Source of the DNA: CAWATZ01 sp963784995
GTDB lineage: Bacteria > Planctomycetota > Planctomycetia > Gemmatales > Gemmataceae
Assembly (NCBI GenBank): GCA_963784995.1
Contig: CAWATZ010000012.1
Span: 310,001-374,000, forward strand
DNA: 64,000 nucleotides
Reading direction: 5' to 3'
A program made the translations under genes and the position numbers. Positions 43,651 to 54,120 of the stretch are shown here, in pieces (position 1 is the first letter of the stretch; each line of letters begins with the position of its first letter). A model generated the notes under the pieces. It did no database searches and was not told the origin of the DNA. It saw only the letters and a program-made list of their open reading frames with translations.

Positions 43651-45330
43651 ATGGTTGATGGATCTCGTCGTGGTTGGTCCAGTGTTCACCTGGCCTGGGG
43701 CTCGGCTCTGGTGCTTGTCTGCTTTGTCAGCGGAACCCTGGTCAATGCCCAGGCTCCAGGAACACCGCCCCCTCCTGCGGCTCCAGTGCTTGAAACCCGG
43801 GAACCGCCCTCACCGTTCGCGCAGTCCATGCCGGCCCCGACGCGCTTTTCGTTCACGATCGATCCGAAGACGCCGCTGAAGGACCTGTTGCCGATCCCGC
43901 CGCAGGTCAAGAAACCAGGCAGGCCAGTGCTGACCGAGGACCTGCAGCAGGTTCCCGAGATCGACTTCCAGACGCCGCTGGCCCGGGACCTCAACAACGT
44001 CGAGGCCACCAAGCAGACGGCCCACACCATCGCCAAGATCAACTTCCTCAACAAGAAGAAGACCGACGCCTTTCTCGAAGCCCTGCGCAAAGAACGCACC
44101 GACCTGCTCGGGCTCCCCTTCGCCATGGGAGACGAGTGCCGCACCAAGGGCGAACGCAGCCGCCAGCTGACTCGAGCCGTGAACCTCGTCCGCGGATCGT
44201 TTCAGGGACAGGTGGTGTTCCAGACTGTTGAAGTTGTCGAGCAAGTCAGCGATGGCAAGGGCCAGGTAACCCACCGAAAGAGGACCGAAACGGTTCCTGT
44301 CGTCGCGCTGCCTGCGCCAATGGGAATGGGCGCGATGTCTGGTCGCCCGATGCCTGCTCCGCCCGCCACGACTCCGGCTTTCGGCACGAGCGTGGCTCGT
44401 CCTCAAGCCGACTCCTTCTGGGACAATTTCAAAAATGCCTGCGCCAACGACGACAAGGCGATGTCCCAGACCGACCGCAAGGAGCTGGAACACGTCAAGT
44501 CAGCACGAATTGCGGCTTTGATGCAAGTGCTGATGCCGGAATCGGCTGCTCTCCGCCTGGGACTGGTCAAGCATCTGTCGGCCACCGCTCACGTCGATGC
44601 CACCAAGGCTCTCGCCAAACTGGCGCTGTTCTCTCCCGAGGATGAGGTTCGACAGGCCGCCGTCGAGGCGCTCAAGGTCCGCCGGGAACGCGATTACACG
44701 GACATCCTCGTTTCTGGGCTGTCCTATCCGCTGCCTGCGGTGGCTCGGCGTGCCAGTGATGCCATCGTCAAGCTGGAACGCCACGACCTGATCCCGCAAC
44801 TGCTCGACGTACTCGACCGGCCCGATCCGCGGGCCCCGCAGGCCAAGGAAGTTGATCACAAGGAAGTGTCCGTGGTGCGTGAGTTGGTGCGCATCAACCA
44901 CCATCGCAACTGCCTGCTCTGCCATGCCCCGGGCAATACCCCCGGCATCTCCAACGAGACGCTGACGGCTTCGGTGCCCGTGCCCAGCGAGCCGCTGCCG
45001 ACCCCCTTCGAGGGCGGCTATCGCAGCAGTTCGCCCGACATCCTGGTGCGGATCGACGTGACCTATCTGCGTCAGGACTTCTCCCTGATGCAAGCGGTCG
45101 AGGACGCCGCTCCCTGGCCCGAAATGCAGCGCTTCGATTTCTTCGTGCGGACCCGGGTGCTGTCCGAGGAGGAGGCCAAAGCTCACAGCGAACTGTTCCG
45201 CAACAGCGAGCCGGGCAGGCTGTCGCCGTATCATCGGGCTGCTCTGTCGGCCCTGCGTGAACTGACCGGCAAGGACACCGAGCCCACCGCCGACGCCTGG
45301 CGCAAGCTCCTGGGGATTCCGAAGCGTTAG
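43651..45330 (+). CDS. Secreted HEAT-like protein with one CxxCH motif (tandem paralogue 2)
   Basis: 559 residues from ATG at 43651 with AAGGAAGGA seven bases upstream; ATG 43582 is rejected. Signal peptide (SALVLVCFVSGTLVNAQ), then the same core as the first copy (FTIDPKTPLKDLLPIPP, NNVEATKQTAHTIAKINF) and the same C-terminal half with NCLLCHAPGNTPGIS and YRSSSPDILVRIDVTYLRQD. The central linker differs: here it contains VVEQVSDGKGQVTHRKRTE and a Met/Pro-rich run, where copy 1 is Gly/Pro-rich. The C-terminal 250 residues are nearly identical between copies, which suggests recent duplication or gene conversion. It is probably periplasmic and heme-binding; partner and pathway are unknown. Confidence 0.82.
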   Translation: MVDGSRRGWSSVHLAWGSALVLVCFVSGTLVNAQAPGTPPPPAAPVLETREPPSPFAQSMPAPTRFSFTIDPKTPLKDLLPIPPQVKKPGRPVLTEDLQQVPEIDFQTPLARDLNNVEATKQTAHTIAKINFLNKKKTDAFLEALRKERTDLLGLPFAMGDECRTKGERSRQLTRAVNLVRGSFQGQVVFQTVEVVEQVSDGKGQVTHRKRTETVPVVALPAPMGMGAMSGRPMPAPPATTPAFGTSVARPQADSFWDNFKNACANDDKAMSQTDRKELEHVKSARIAALMQVLMPESAALRLGLVKHLSATAHVDATKALAKLALFSPEDEVRQAAVEALKVRRERDYTDILVSGLSYPLPAVARRASDAIVKLERHDLIPQLLDVLDRPDPRAPQAKEVDHKEVSVVRELVRINHHRNCLLCHAPGNTPGISNETLTASVPVPSEPLPTPFEGGYRSSSPDILVRIDVTYLRQDFSLMQAVEDAAPWPEMQRFDFFVRTRVLSEEEAKAHSELFRNSEPGRLSPYHRAALSALRELTGKDTEPTADAWRKLLGIPKR

Positions 45331-45339
45331 CGTTGGCGA

Positions 45340-45469
45340 CCGTGGGTGCGCTGCGCGACCCACGGCTGGGTTATGTAACCCCTTCGGGGTAAAAGACAAG
45401 GGTCGGTCCCTGTTTTCTACCCCGAAGGGGTTGCATAACCCAGCCGTGGGTCGCGCAGCGCACCCACGG
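45340..45469. repeat. Large imperfect palindrome (family E)
   Basis: The left half starts CCGTGGGTGCGCTGCGCGAC (45340) and the right half ends with its reverse complement (45469). Inner parts contain CCCCTTCGGGG hairpins with a few mismatches. It lies nine bases after the stop of the heme-motif paralogue and may terminate transcription. Confidence 0.85.
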
Positions 45470-45542
45470 GAACCCCGGAATGTAATAATCGTCCGATGCG
45501 TGAACCTCCACGGTATCAGCCCCCGTGGCATTCAAAACACCC

Positions 45543-46670
45543 ATGCACTTCCTTCATCGAGAGCGTGACGCCCTGGAAAATCTGCTGCCGGGCCTGGACG
45601 CAGCCCTGGCCGGCCTTTCCCTGGACGTGACCGAACGGCCGGGCAACCCCGCGCTGGAACTCTTCCGCACGCATTCCGGCACCGACCTGCTGATCCCGCC
45701 CCGGCTGGGCGGTCTCGGCGCCTCGCCGCACGAAGCGCTGCACGTCCAGCGGGCCCTCGGCAGTCGTTCCCCTTCGCTGGCCCTGGCCGTCGCCATGCAC
45801 CAGTTCGCGGTGGCGAGTCTGCTGGAATGGTACGCCCTGGAAGCGCTGCCGGAACTGGAAGCGCTGCTGCGACGCATCACCACCGATCAGCTCTATCTAA
45901 CCTCCGCGTTCTCCGACGGACGGAGCGGGGCCAGCATCCTGGCGTCGCAGATGCAGGTCGAGCTGATCGCCTGCGGCCTGCGCATCAGCGGCAGCAAGAA
46001 GCCGTGCAGCCTGGCGCAGTCGATGGACCTGCTGACCGTGAACGTGCTGCTGCCGGCCTTGCCGGGACAGGAACGCACCCTGGTGCTGGCGCTGGTTCCC
46101 GCCAACGCCACGGGATTGCAGCGGCGGCCGATCCGCAACGCCTGGGGCCCGGCCGGGGCGGAGACGGAGGAGGTGGTGCTGGATCGCGTGGAAGTACCGT
46201 GGGACCGCATCCACCGGTACAGTGGCCGGGGGGTCTCGGTCGTGGGGCAGCACCGCAGCGCCCTCTGGTTCGAGCTGCTGCTGGCGGGGACTTACCTGGG
46301 AGCGGGCAGCGCCCTGGTGGAGCGCGTGCTGCAAGCCCGGGCCGGCAGCCCGACCGAACGGCTCACGCTGGCCGGCGAGCTGGAGACGGTACTTTCCGCC
46401 CTGGAAAGCGTGGCCCAGGACGTCAAGGACGGCAAGCACGGAATCGACGTCGAGGTGCGGGCCCTGCTGGTGCGCTTTGGCGTGCAGCAGGCCCTGGAGC
46501 GCGTCTGTTCCCTGGCGGGGGAGCTGCTGAGCGGCACCACGGAATCCCCGGCTGACGTTGCCTGTCTGCTCGCCAGCGCTCGCGGGCTGGCCTTTCATCC
46601 GCCGTCCCGTTCCGGGATCGCTCCTGCCCTGGACAGTTACCTGCTCGAAGGCCGGCTCGCGGCCGAGTGA
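45543..46670 (+). CDS. Acyl-CoA dehydrogenase-like flavoprotein
   Basis: 375 residues from ATG at 45543; the ribosome binding site is weak and a GTG at 45525 is an alternative. The fold is that of acyl-CoA dehydrogenases: helical N-terminus (LGGLGASPHEALHVQRAL, SLALAVAMHQFAVASLL), a beta domain (YLTSAFSDGRSGASILAS, LRISGSKKPCSLAQSMDLL, VVLDRVEVPWDRIHRY) and helical C-terminus (LAGTYLGAGSALVERVLQA). I cannot place the usual catalytic Glu, so it could be a flavin monooxygenase or biosynthetic relative rather than a beta-oxidation enzyme. It stands alone between two palindromes with no pathway partners nearby. Confidence 0.7.
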   Translation: MHFLHRERDALENLLPGLDAALAGLSLDVTERPGNPALELFRTHSGTDLLIPPRLGGLGASPHEALHVQRALGSRSPSLALAVAMHQFAVASLLEWYALEALPELEALLRRITTDQLYLTSAFSDGRSGASILASQMQVELIACGLRISGSKKPCSLAQSMDLLTVNVLLPALPGQERTLVLALVPANATGLQRRPIRNAWGPAGAETEEVVLDRVEVPWDRIHRYSGRGVSVVGQHRSALWFELLLAGTYLGAGSALVERVLQARAGSPTERLTLAGELETVLSALESVAQDVKDGKHGIDVEVRALLVRFGVQQALERVCSLAGELLSGTTESPADVACLLASARGLAFHPPSRSGIAPALDSYLLEGRLAAE

Positions 46671-46825
46671 TTGAAGACACGCACGCTCACCTCTTCGCCG
46701 ACCGTCTCGGCGGCACTTTTTTGGGAAATCGTTGAAATCGTTGTTTCGGGGAATAACCTGATCCTATGGAGTCGCAGCCGAAACCACAGAGAGCATTCAT
46801 CTGAGAAAGTCGTGCTGGAGGAAAT

Positions 46826-49056
<2,231 letters not shown>

Positions 49057-49060
<4 letters not shown>

Positions 49061-49115
49061 GTCAGGCTTTCCAGCCTGACGCAGGGGCGACGTCAGGCTG
49101 GAAAGCCTGACCTAC
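49057..49115. repeat. Family-F perfect palindrome at the katG stop
   Basis: 25-base perfect arms (49057-49081, 49091-49115; GTAGGTCAGGCTTTCCAGCC then TGACG) with a nine-base loop. The katG TAG stop is part of the left arm. Confidence 0.9.
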
Positions 49116-49132
49116 CGGTTGAGAACCACGGC

Positions 49133-50264
49133 ATGGACCCACGACAGAACCTGGTGCGCTGGCGGCTGGTGCTTGGCCACGATGCCGAGGAGGGTCTTGG
49201 GTGTACCCTGGACGGCGTCGAGGCACGCCAGGACGCCGCCCTCGATTACCTCTATCGCCGGGAATACGGCAGCGGCCGCAACGTCCGCCAGGCCGGCGGT
49301 CGGGCCGGCTCGCTCGATCCCATCAGCCCTGTCCGTGCCGGAATGGATCAACGCCGTCCAGTCCCTCTTTCCGCGGCGCACCATCGAGCGGCTGGAGAAG
49401 GACGCCCTCGAGCGCTACAAGATCGAGGAAATGGTCACCAACCCCGAGCTGCTGAAGCGTGCCCAGCCGAGCCAGACCCTGCTCAAGGCGGTACTGCACA
49501 CCAAGCACCTGATGAACCAGGAAGTCCTGGCCCTGGCCCGCGACCTGGTCCGCAAGGTGATCGAGCAACTCATGGAGAAGCTGGCCCGCCCGGTCCGCTC
49601 GGTCTTTCTGGGGTCGGCCGACCGGCACAAGCGGTCGCACCTGCGCATCGCCAAGAACTTCGACGCCCGGACCACCGTTCGCCGCAACCTGGCCCATTTC
49701 GACCTGGAGAAACGCCGGCTGCTGCTGCAAACACCGTATTTCTTCTCGCGCGTCCGCCGGCAGACGGACCGCTGGCAGATCCTGATCCTGGTCGATGAGT
49801 CGGGCAGCATGGCGGACAGCGTCATCCATGCGGCCGTCACCGCGGCGATCTTCTGCGGCATCCGCTGTCTGAAGCCGCACCTGGTCCTGTTCGACACCAG
49901 CGTGGTGGACGTGACGGAGCATTGCTCTGACCCGGTCGAGGCGATCATGAAGGTGCAGCTGGGCGGCGGCACTGACATCGGCGCGGCACTGGCTTACGCT
50001 GCGGGGCTGGTGGAGAATCCGCGCAAGACGATCGTGGTGCTGATCACCGATTTCTACGAGGGAGCGCCGCAGGCCCGGCTGCTGGGGGTGGCCCGGCAGC
50101 TGATCGAAAGCGGCGTGACGCTGCTGGGCCTGGCGGCCCTGGACGAACGGGCGGAGCCGAACTACGACCGCATCCTGGCCCAGAAGCTGGTCGATCTGGG
50201 GGCCCACGTCGGCGCCATGACCCCCGGCGAGCTGGCCGAGTGGGTGGCCCAGAAGGTGCGTTGA
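49133..50264 (+). CDS. VWA-domain protein (YehP-like), one frameshift
   Basis: About 377 codons from ATG at 49133. The first 60 residues (MDPRQNLVRWRLVLGHDAEE, ARQDAALDYLYRREYG) lie in one frame and the rest (SVPEWINAVQSLFPRRTIER onward) in another; one frameshift lies near 49310-49325. The VWA domain has the MIDAS motif LVDESGSMADSVIHAA, then LVLFDTSVVDVTE and VQLGGGTDIGAALAYA. The start of the SWIM gene is two bases after the stop, so the pair is translated together. In E. coli yehP (VWA) and yehQ (SWIM) are neighbours, together with a MoxR ATPase (yehL). A similar chaperone or conflict-system role is inferred here, although no MoxR gene is in view. Confidence 0.82.
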
Positions 50265-50266
50265 CC

Positions 50267-52342
50267 ATGCCGCGCGCCGACCTGCTGAGCCTGTCCGCGG
50301 ACGACCTGGCCGCACTGAGCAATCGCGGCGTGGTCAAGCGCTCCCAGAAGGAAGTCGAGTCCGGCGAGTTCACCGTTGAACTGAGCGAAACCGACGGCGA
50401 CGTGACGGCCCGCTGGTCCGATGGCGTCGAGTGCCAGCTGCCGGCCGGCAAGGTGCTGGCGGACGGCCGGTGCAGCTGTGCGGCCACGGGGCTGTGCCGG
50501 CACCTGATCCGGACGGTGCTGGCGTATCAACGGCAGTTTGGTTCTGGTACACGTGAGACCCCGGCGAGCCGGGGGCGTCAGCCCCCGGATTCTGATCCCC
50601 GGTCGGAGAATCCGGGGGCTGACGCCCCCGGCTCGCCCGCCTCGCCCTGGGACCCCGGCTCCATCACCGACGAGCAGCTGGCCCAGCTCTACCGCCCGGC
50701 AGCGCTGGCCCGGCTTCGCGCCCAGATGGAGCAGGGCGTCCTGGCCGAACTGGTTCGCGGCAGCAAGCCGTCGGCCCGTTTCCACGTCCCCCCATGCCTG
50801 ATCTACTTCCAGGTGCCGGGCGATCCCCGCTACACCGTCTGCGACTGTGCCGAGCCGGCCCCTTGCCGGCACGTTCCCCTGGCGGTCTGGGCCTTTCGCC
50901 TGCTCCCGGCGGAGCGCTCCGCCGGGGTCATTGCCGCCGGGGCCAGCCCCGCCCCTGTTGCCCCGGACCTGCTCGACGCGCTGGAAGCGCTCTTGCTGGA
51001 TCTGGCCGAGCATGGCCTGGCCGGACTGGCCGCGACCTGGAAGGATCTGCTGACCCGCCTGGAGGCCCGCTGCCGAGCGAATGGCCTGGTCTGGCCCGCC
51101 GAGGTGTTGCTGGACCTGCAGGAGCAGCAGCAGCGCTACGCCGGCCACGACGCGCGCTTCTCGCCCGAACGGCTGGCCGACCTGGTTGGCGAGTTGCTGA
51201 TCCGCTGCGATGCCATCCGCGCCGACACCGGGGCCATCCCGCAGCTCCTGATCCGCGGCACGGCGGAGGACCAACCCTCGCCCCTGAGCCAGGCCACGCT
51301 GGTCGGGCTGGGCTGCACTGCTCACGTCTACCGGGGCGGAGTCGAGCTGACGGCCTGCTTGCAGGACGCCGCCACGGGGGGCTTGCTGGTCCTGTCGCGG
51401 GATTTCCCCGATCCGCCTCCGGAGTCGTCGGAGCCGGCCCGTCCCTTTTCTGAGCTGGCCCGCGCCTCGAATCTGCGGGGGCACTCGTTCCTGAGCGTTG
51501 GTCTCAGCAAGCTCCAGTTGGCCGGCGGCAAGCGCACCATCAAGGGCGAGCTGCAACTGCCTCAGCTGCTGCGACAGGTCAACGTCCAGCCGCACCCGCT
51601 CAACTGGGAGTCGCTGCGGGCCCCGGTGCTGGTCGAGGACTGGGCCGAACTGGACGCGCGCCTAAGCACGCTGCCGCCCTCCTCGCTCCGGCCGCGCCGC
51701 CTGGGGGAGGATTTTCACGTCATCCGGGTGATGCGGGCCGACGGGGCCCATTTCGACAGCAGCACGCAGACGATCCAGGCCCTTCTGCGCGACAGCCAGG
51801 AGCGCGTCGCCTTGCTCCAGTTTCCCTTCACCGCCCGGGGCGAGCCGGGGGCGGAGGTGCTGCTGTCCCTGTTGCAGCAGAAGGGCGAGGACGTGCGTTT
51901 TGTTTCGGGACCGGTCCGCCGGGGGCCGGGCGGGCTGGTGATCGAGCTGGTCGCTCTGGTCTTCAGCGAGGGCAATCGCCGGGTGGGAATCCAGCCGTGG
52001 ATTGAGAATCGCCCGGAGGAAACGGCGGCAGCGACAGCCCTGGCGAAGCCAGTGCGGGTGAGCGATCCGCTGGCGGATTTCTGGCAGCGGTTGCAGACGT
52101 CGGTGGGGGAGATGCTGGTGCTGGGCCTGGAGCGAGCCGACGCCGTGGCGGCACGACGCTGGCGGGAATTGCAGAAGCAGGGCGAAGCGGTCGGCCTGGC
52201 GCGCGTGGCCGGCCGAATCCGGCCGCTGGCCGAGACGCTCGCTCAGAAAGCGCACGTGCTGCGCTGGGAGGCCCGAGCGGCGGGTCGGATGCTGCTGGCG
52301 GCGGCAGCATTGACGCGCTTCAGTCAAGACCTGGCCGGGTGA
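50267..52342 (+). CDS. SWIM zinc-finger protein (YehQ-like)
   Basis: 691 residues from ATG at 50267, two bases after the VWA stop; the longer frame from 50240 overlaps the VWA gene and is rejected. Two SWIM-type clusters are present: GRCSCAATGLCRHLIRT (~70) and VCDCAEPAPCRHVPLAV (~200). A perfect family-B palindrome (50563-50637) is translated in frame between them (SRGRQPPDSDPRSENPGA). The rest is alpha/beta, with a long central part of beta strands (VLVEDWAELDARLSTLP) and a helical C-terminus (EARAAGRMLLAAAALTRF). SWIM domains bind DNA or proteins. With the VWA partner it forms a two-gene module; the expected AAA+ partner must be elsewhere if it exists. Confidence 0.82.
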   Translation: MPRADLLSLSADDLAALSNRGVVKRSQKEVESGEFTVELSETDGDVTARWSDGVECQLPAGKVLADGRCSCAATGLCRHLIRTVLAYQRQFGSGTRETPASRGRQPPDSDPRSENPGADAPGSPASPWDPGSITDEQLAQLYRPAALARLRAQMEQGVLAELVRGSKPSARFHVPPCLIYFQVPGDPRYTVCDCAEPAPCRHVPLAVWAFRLLPAERSAGVIAAGASPAPVAPDLLDALEALLLDLAEHGLAGLAATWKDLLTRLEARCRANGLVWPAEVLLDLQEQQQRYAGHDARFSPERLADLVGELLIRCDAIRADTGAIPQLLIRGTAEDQPSPLSQATLVGLGCTAHVYRGGVELTACLQDAATGGLLVLSRDFPDPPPESSEPARPFSELARASNLRGHSFLSVGLSKLQLAGGKRTIKGELQLPQLLRQVNVQPHPLNWESLRAPVLVEDWAELDARLSTLPPSSLRPRRLGEDFHVIRVMRADGAHFDSSTQTIQALLRDSQERVALLQFPFTARGEPGAEVLLSLLQQKGEDVRFVSGPVRRGPGGLVIELVALVFSEGNRRVGIQPWIENRPEETAAATALAKPVRVSDPLADFWQRLQTSVGEMLVLGLERADAVAARRWRELQKQGEAVGLARVAGRIRPLAETLAQKAHVLRWEARAAGRMLLAAAALTRFSQDLAG
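50563..50637. repeat. Family-B nested palindrome, in frame in the SWIM gene
   Basis: 31-base perfect arms starting GGCGAGCCGGGGGCGTCAGC, loop of 13 bases. It matches the copy at 29475-29538 except for the inner GTCA/GTGA and the loop. Its length is 75 bases, a multiple of three, so it keeps the frame. Confidence 0.92.
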
Positions 52343-52403
52343 GCTGTTGCGGACTGCCCCCGACTCGGCCATAATCAAAGAACTCGCTGACAGGGGAAAG
52401 CCC

Positions 52404-54038
52404 ATGAGCAGCATCACGCATCTGCCGAAGTCCGAGAACCGACCCGCCGACGAGGCGGTGGCCGCCGCCCTCGATGCCGCCCTCGACGCCCTGCAAAAAG
52501 GCGAGTCGCTGGACCGGACCGCGCTGCTGGCTCGCTTTCCGCAGCTGCACGGAGCGATGGACGTCCTGGACCAGCTGATCGCCAGCCAGGCCACGCGCAT
52601 CGACAGCACGCCAGTCCCGGCCGCGGGCCCCGCGCCGGAGCAGATCGGCCCCTATCGGCTGGAGCGGCAGCTGGGCGCGGGCGGCTTTGGCGTCGTGTAC
52701 CTCGCTCAGGATCAGGACCTGAAACGCTCGGTCGCCATCAAGATGCTGCATCCCGAACGGCTGGAACAGCCCGAGGTGCTGCGCCGCTTCCAGCGCGAGG
52801 CGTGCGTCATCGCCCGCTTGCAGCATCCCGGCATCGTGCAGCTCTACGATTACAGCCGGCAGGGCCCGCCGTATTACCTGGTGACCGAGTTCGTCGAGGG
52901 CGTCGATCCCCGGCTGTGGTGCCGGCAGCACCAGTACGGGCCCACGGAAGTCGCGGCCCTGGTGGCCCGCATTTGCGAGGTGGTGGATCACGCCCACGGG
53001 CACGGCATCTTTCACCGCGATCTCAAGCCGGCCAACATCCTGATCGACAGCGAGGGCCAGCCGCACGTCCTGGACTTCGGCCTGGCTCGGATCGTGGCGG
53101 AAACCGAGTCCGAGACCGCAGCCACGACCACCGATGGCCAGGTGCTGGGCTCGCTGGCGTACATGGCCCCCGAGCAGGCCGCCGGGCAGAGCCACTCCGC
53201 CGACGCCCGCAGCGACGTCTATTCGCTGGGCGTGATCCTCTACGAACTGCTGACGGGGCAGCTGCCCTTCCAGGGGCCGCTGCTTGGGCTGGCCCAGCAG
53301 CTGGCCGACGAGCCGCCGCCGTCGCCGCGTTCGGTCAATCCGCGCCTGCCGGCCGACCTGGAGGCGATCTGTCTGAAAGCCCTGGCCAAGCGGCCGGCCG
53401 ACCGCTACCGCTCGGCGGCTGCCCTGGCTCGCGATCTGCGTGCGTTTCTGCGTGGCGAGCCGGTGGAGGCGCACCGGCTGACCTGGCTGCTGTGGGTGCA
53501 GCGCTTTCTGGGTCGCCGGCACCACGATACGCGCAGCCAGGGTTGGCCGGGCATGCTGTTCCTGCTCGGCCTGACCATTCTGGTGGGCTGCGCCATTGCC
53601 AACTTGTGTGAGCGGATCCCGCAGCCCGGACTGCGGGTGTTGGCGGTGGTGCTGACCAAGCTCGCCCAGATTGCCGTGATGCTCTGCGTCGTGGTGCGGT
53701 TCCGGCCCGTCAAGGAGCCGATGCTGACGGCCACGGAACGGCAAATCTGGAGCCTGATCCCCGGCTACTACGGCGGCTATCTGACCCTGGTGGTGATCAA
53801 CGGCGTGCTGGGCGAACCGCTGCCGCTGGCGCCGATCCTGTCGGTGCTGAGCGGCATGGGCTTTGCCACGCTGGGGGCGACTGTCTGGGGCTGGTTCTTT
53901 GTCTGGAGCCTGTTCTTCTTCGCCCTGGCGGTGGTCGTTGCCTTTCCGTTGTACGCTCCCTATGGGCTTCTGCTGCTGGGGGTGGGGTGGTTCCTTTGCC
54001 TGATCGTGTCCAGCCTGCACATGCAAATGACACGGTGA
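52404..54038 (+). CDS. Ser/Thr protein kinase with C-terminal membrane helices
   Basis: 544 residues, ATG at 52404 with AGGGGAAAG upstream. Residues ~20-70 are a helical N-terminal region (AAALDAALDALQKGESLD) seen in many planctomycete kinases. The kinase (~75-350) has GAGGFGVVYLAQDQ, VAIKMLHPE, HGIFHRDLKPANILI, LDFGLARIV and MAPEQAAG, all catalytic residues present. The C-terminus is strongly hydrophobic, with about six helices (LFLLGLTILVGCAIANL, LVVINGVLGEPLPLAPIL, FFFALAVVVAFPLYAPY), so it is a polytopic membrane kinase, with no extracellular sensor domain visible. It sits 61 bases after the SWIM gene and could be co-transcribed with the VWA-SWIM pair. The substrate is unknown. Confidence 0.9.
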   Translation: MSSITHLPKSENRPADEAVAAALDAALDALQKGESLDRTALLARFPQLHGAMDVLDQLIASQATRIDSTPVPAAGPAPEQIGPYRLERQLGAGGFGVVYLAQDQDLKRSVAIKMLHPERLEQPEVLRRFQREACVIARLQHPGIVQLYDYSRQGPPYYLVTEFVEGVDPRLWCRQHQYGPTEVAALVARICEVVDHAHGHGIFHRDLKPANILIDSEGQPHVLDFGLARIVAETESETAATTTDGQVLGSLAYMAPEQAAGQSHSADARSDVYSLGVILYELLTGQLPFQGPLLGLAQQLADEPPPSPRSVNPRLPADLEAICLKALAKRPADRYRSAAALARDLRAFLRGEPVEAHRLTWLLWVQRFLGRRHHDTRSQGWPGMLFLLGLTILVGCAIANLCERIPQPGLRVLAVVLTKLAQIAVMLCVVVRFRPVKEPMLTATERQIWSLIPGYYGGYLTLVVINGVLGEPLPLAPILSVLSGMGFATLGATVWGWFFVWSLFFFALAVVVAFPLYAPYGLLLLGVGWFLCLIVSSLHMQMTR

Positions 54039-54074
54039 CCGGGCCGCCCCGCCATGAATGGCGGGGCGGCCCGG
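54039..54074. repeat. Perfect palindrome between convergent genes
   Basis: 17-base arms (CCGGGCCGCCCCGCCAT and its reverse complement) with a two-base loop. It begins right after the kinase stop and faces the end of the alpha-2-macroglobulin gene; terminator-like for both. Confidence 0.85.
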
Positions 54075-54120
54075 GATCGTGCGAGACATTGCCTTCCTCG
54101 GAGGCAAGAAACAATGGCCC

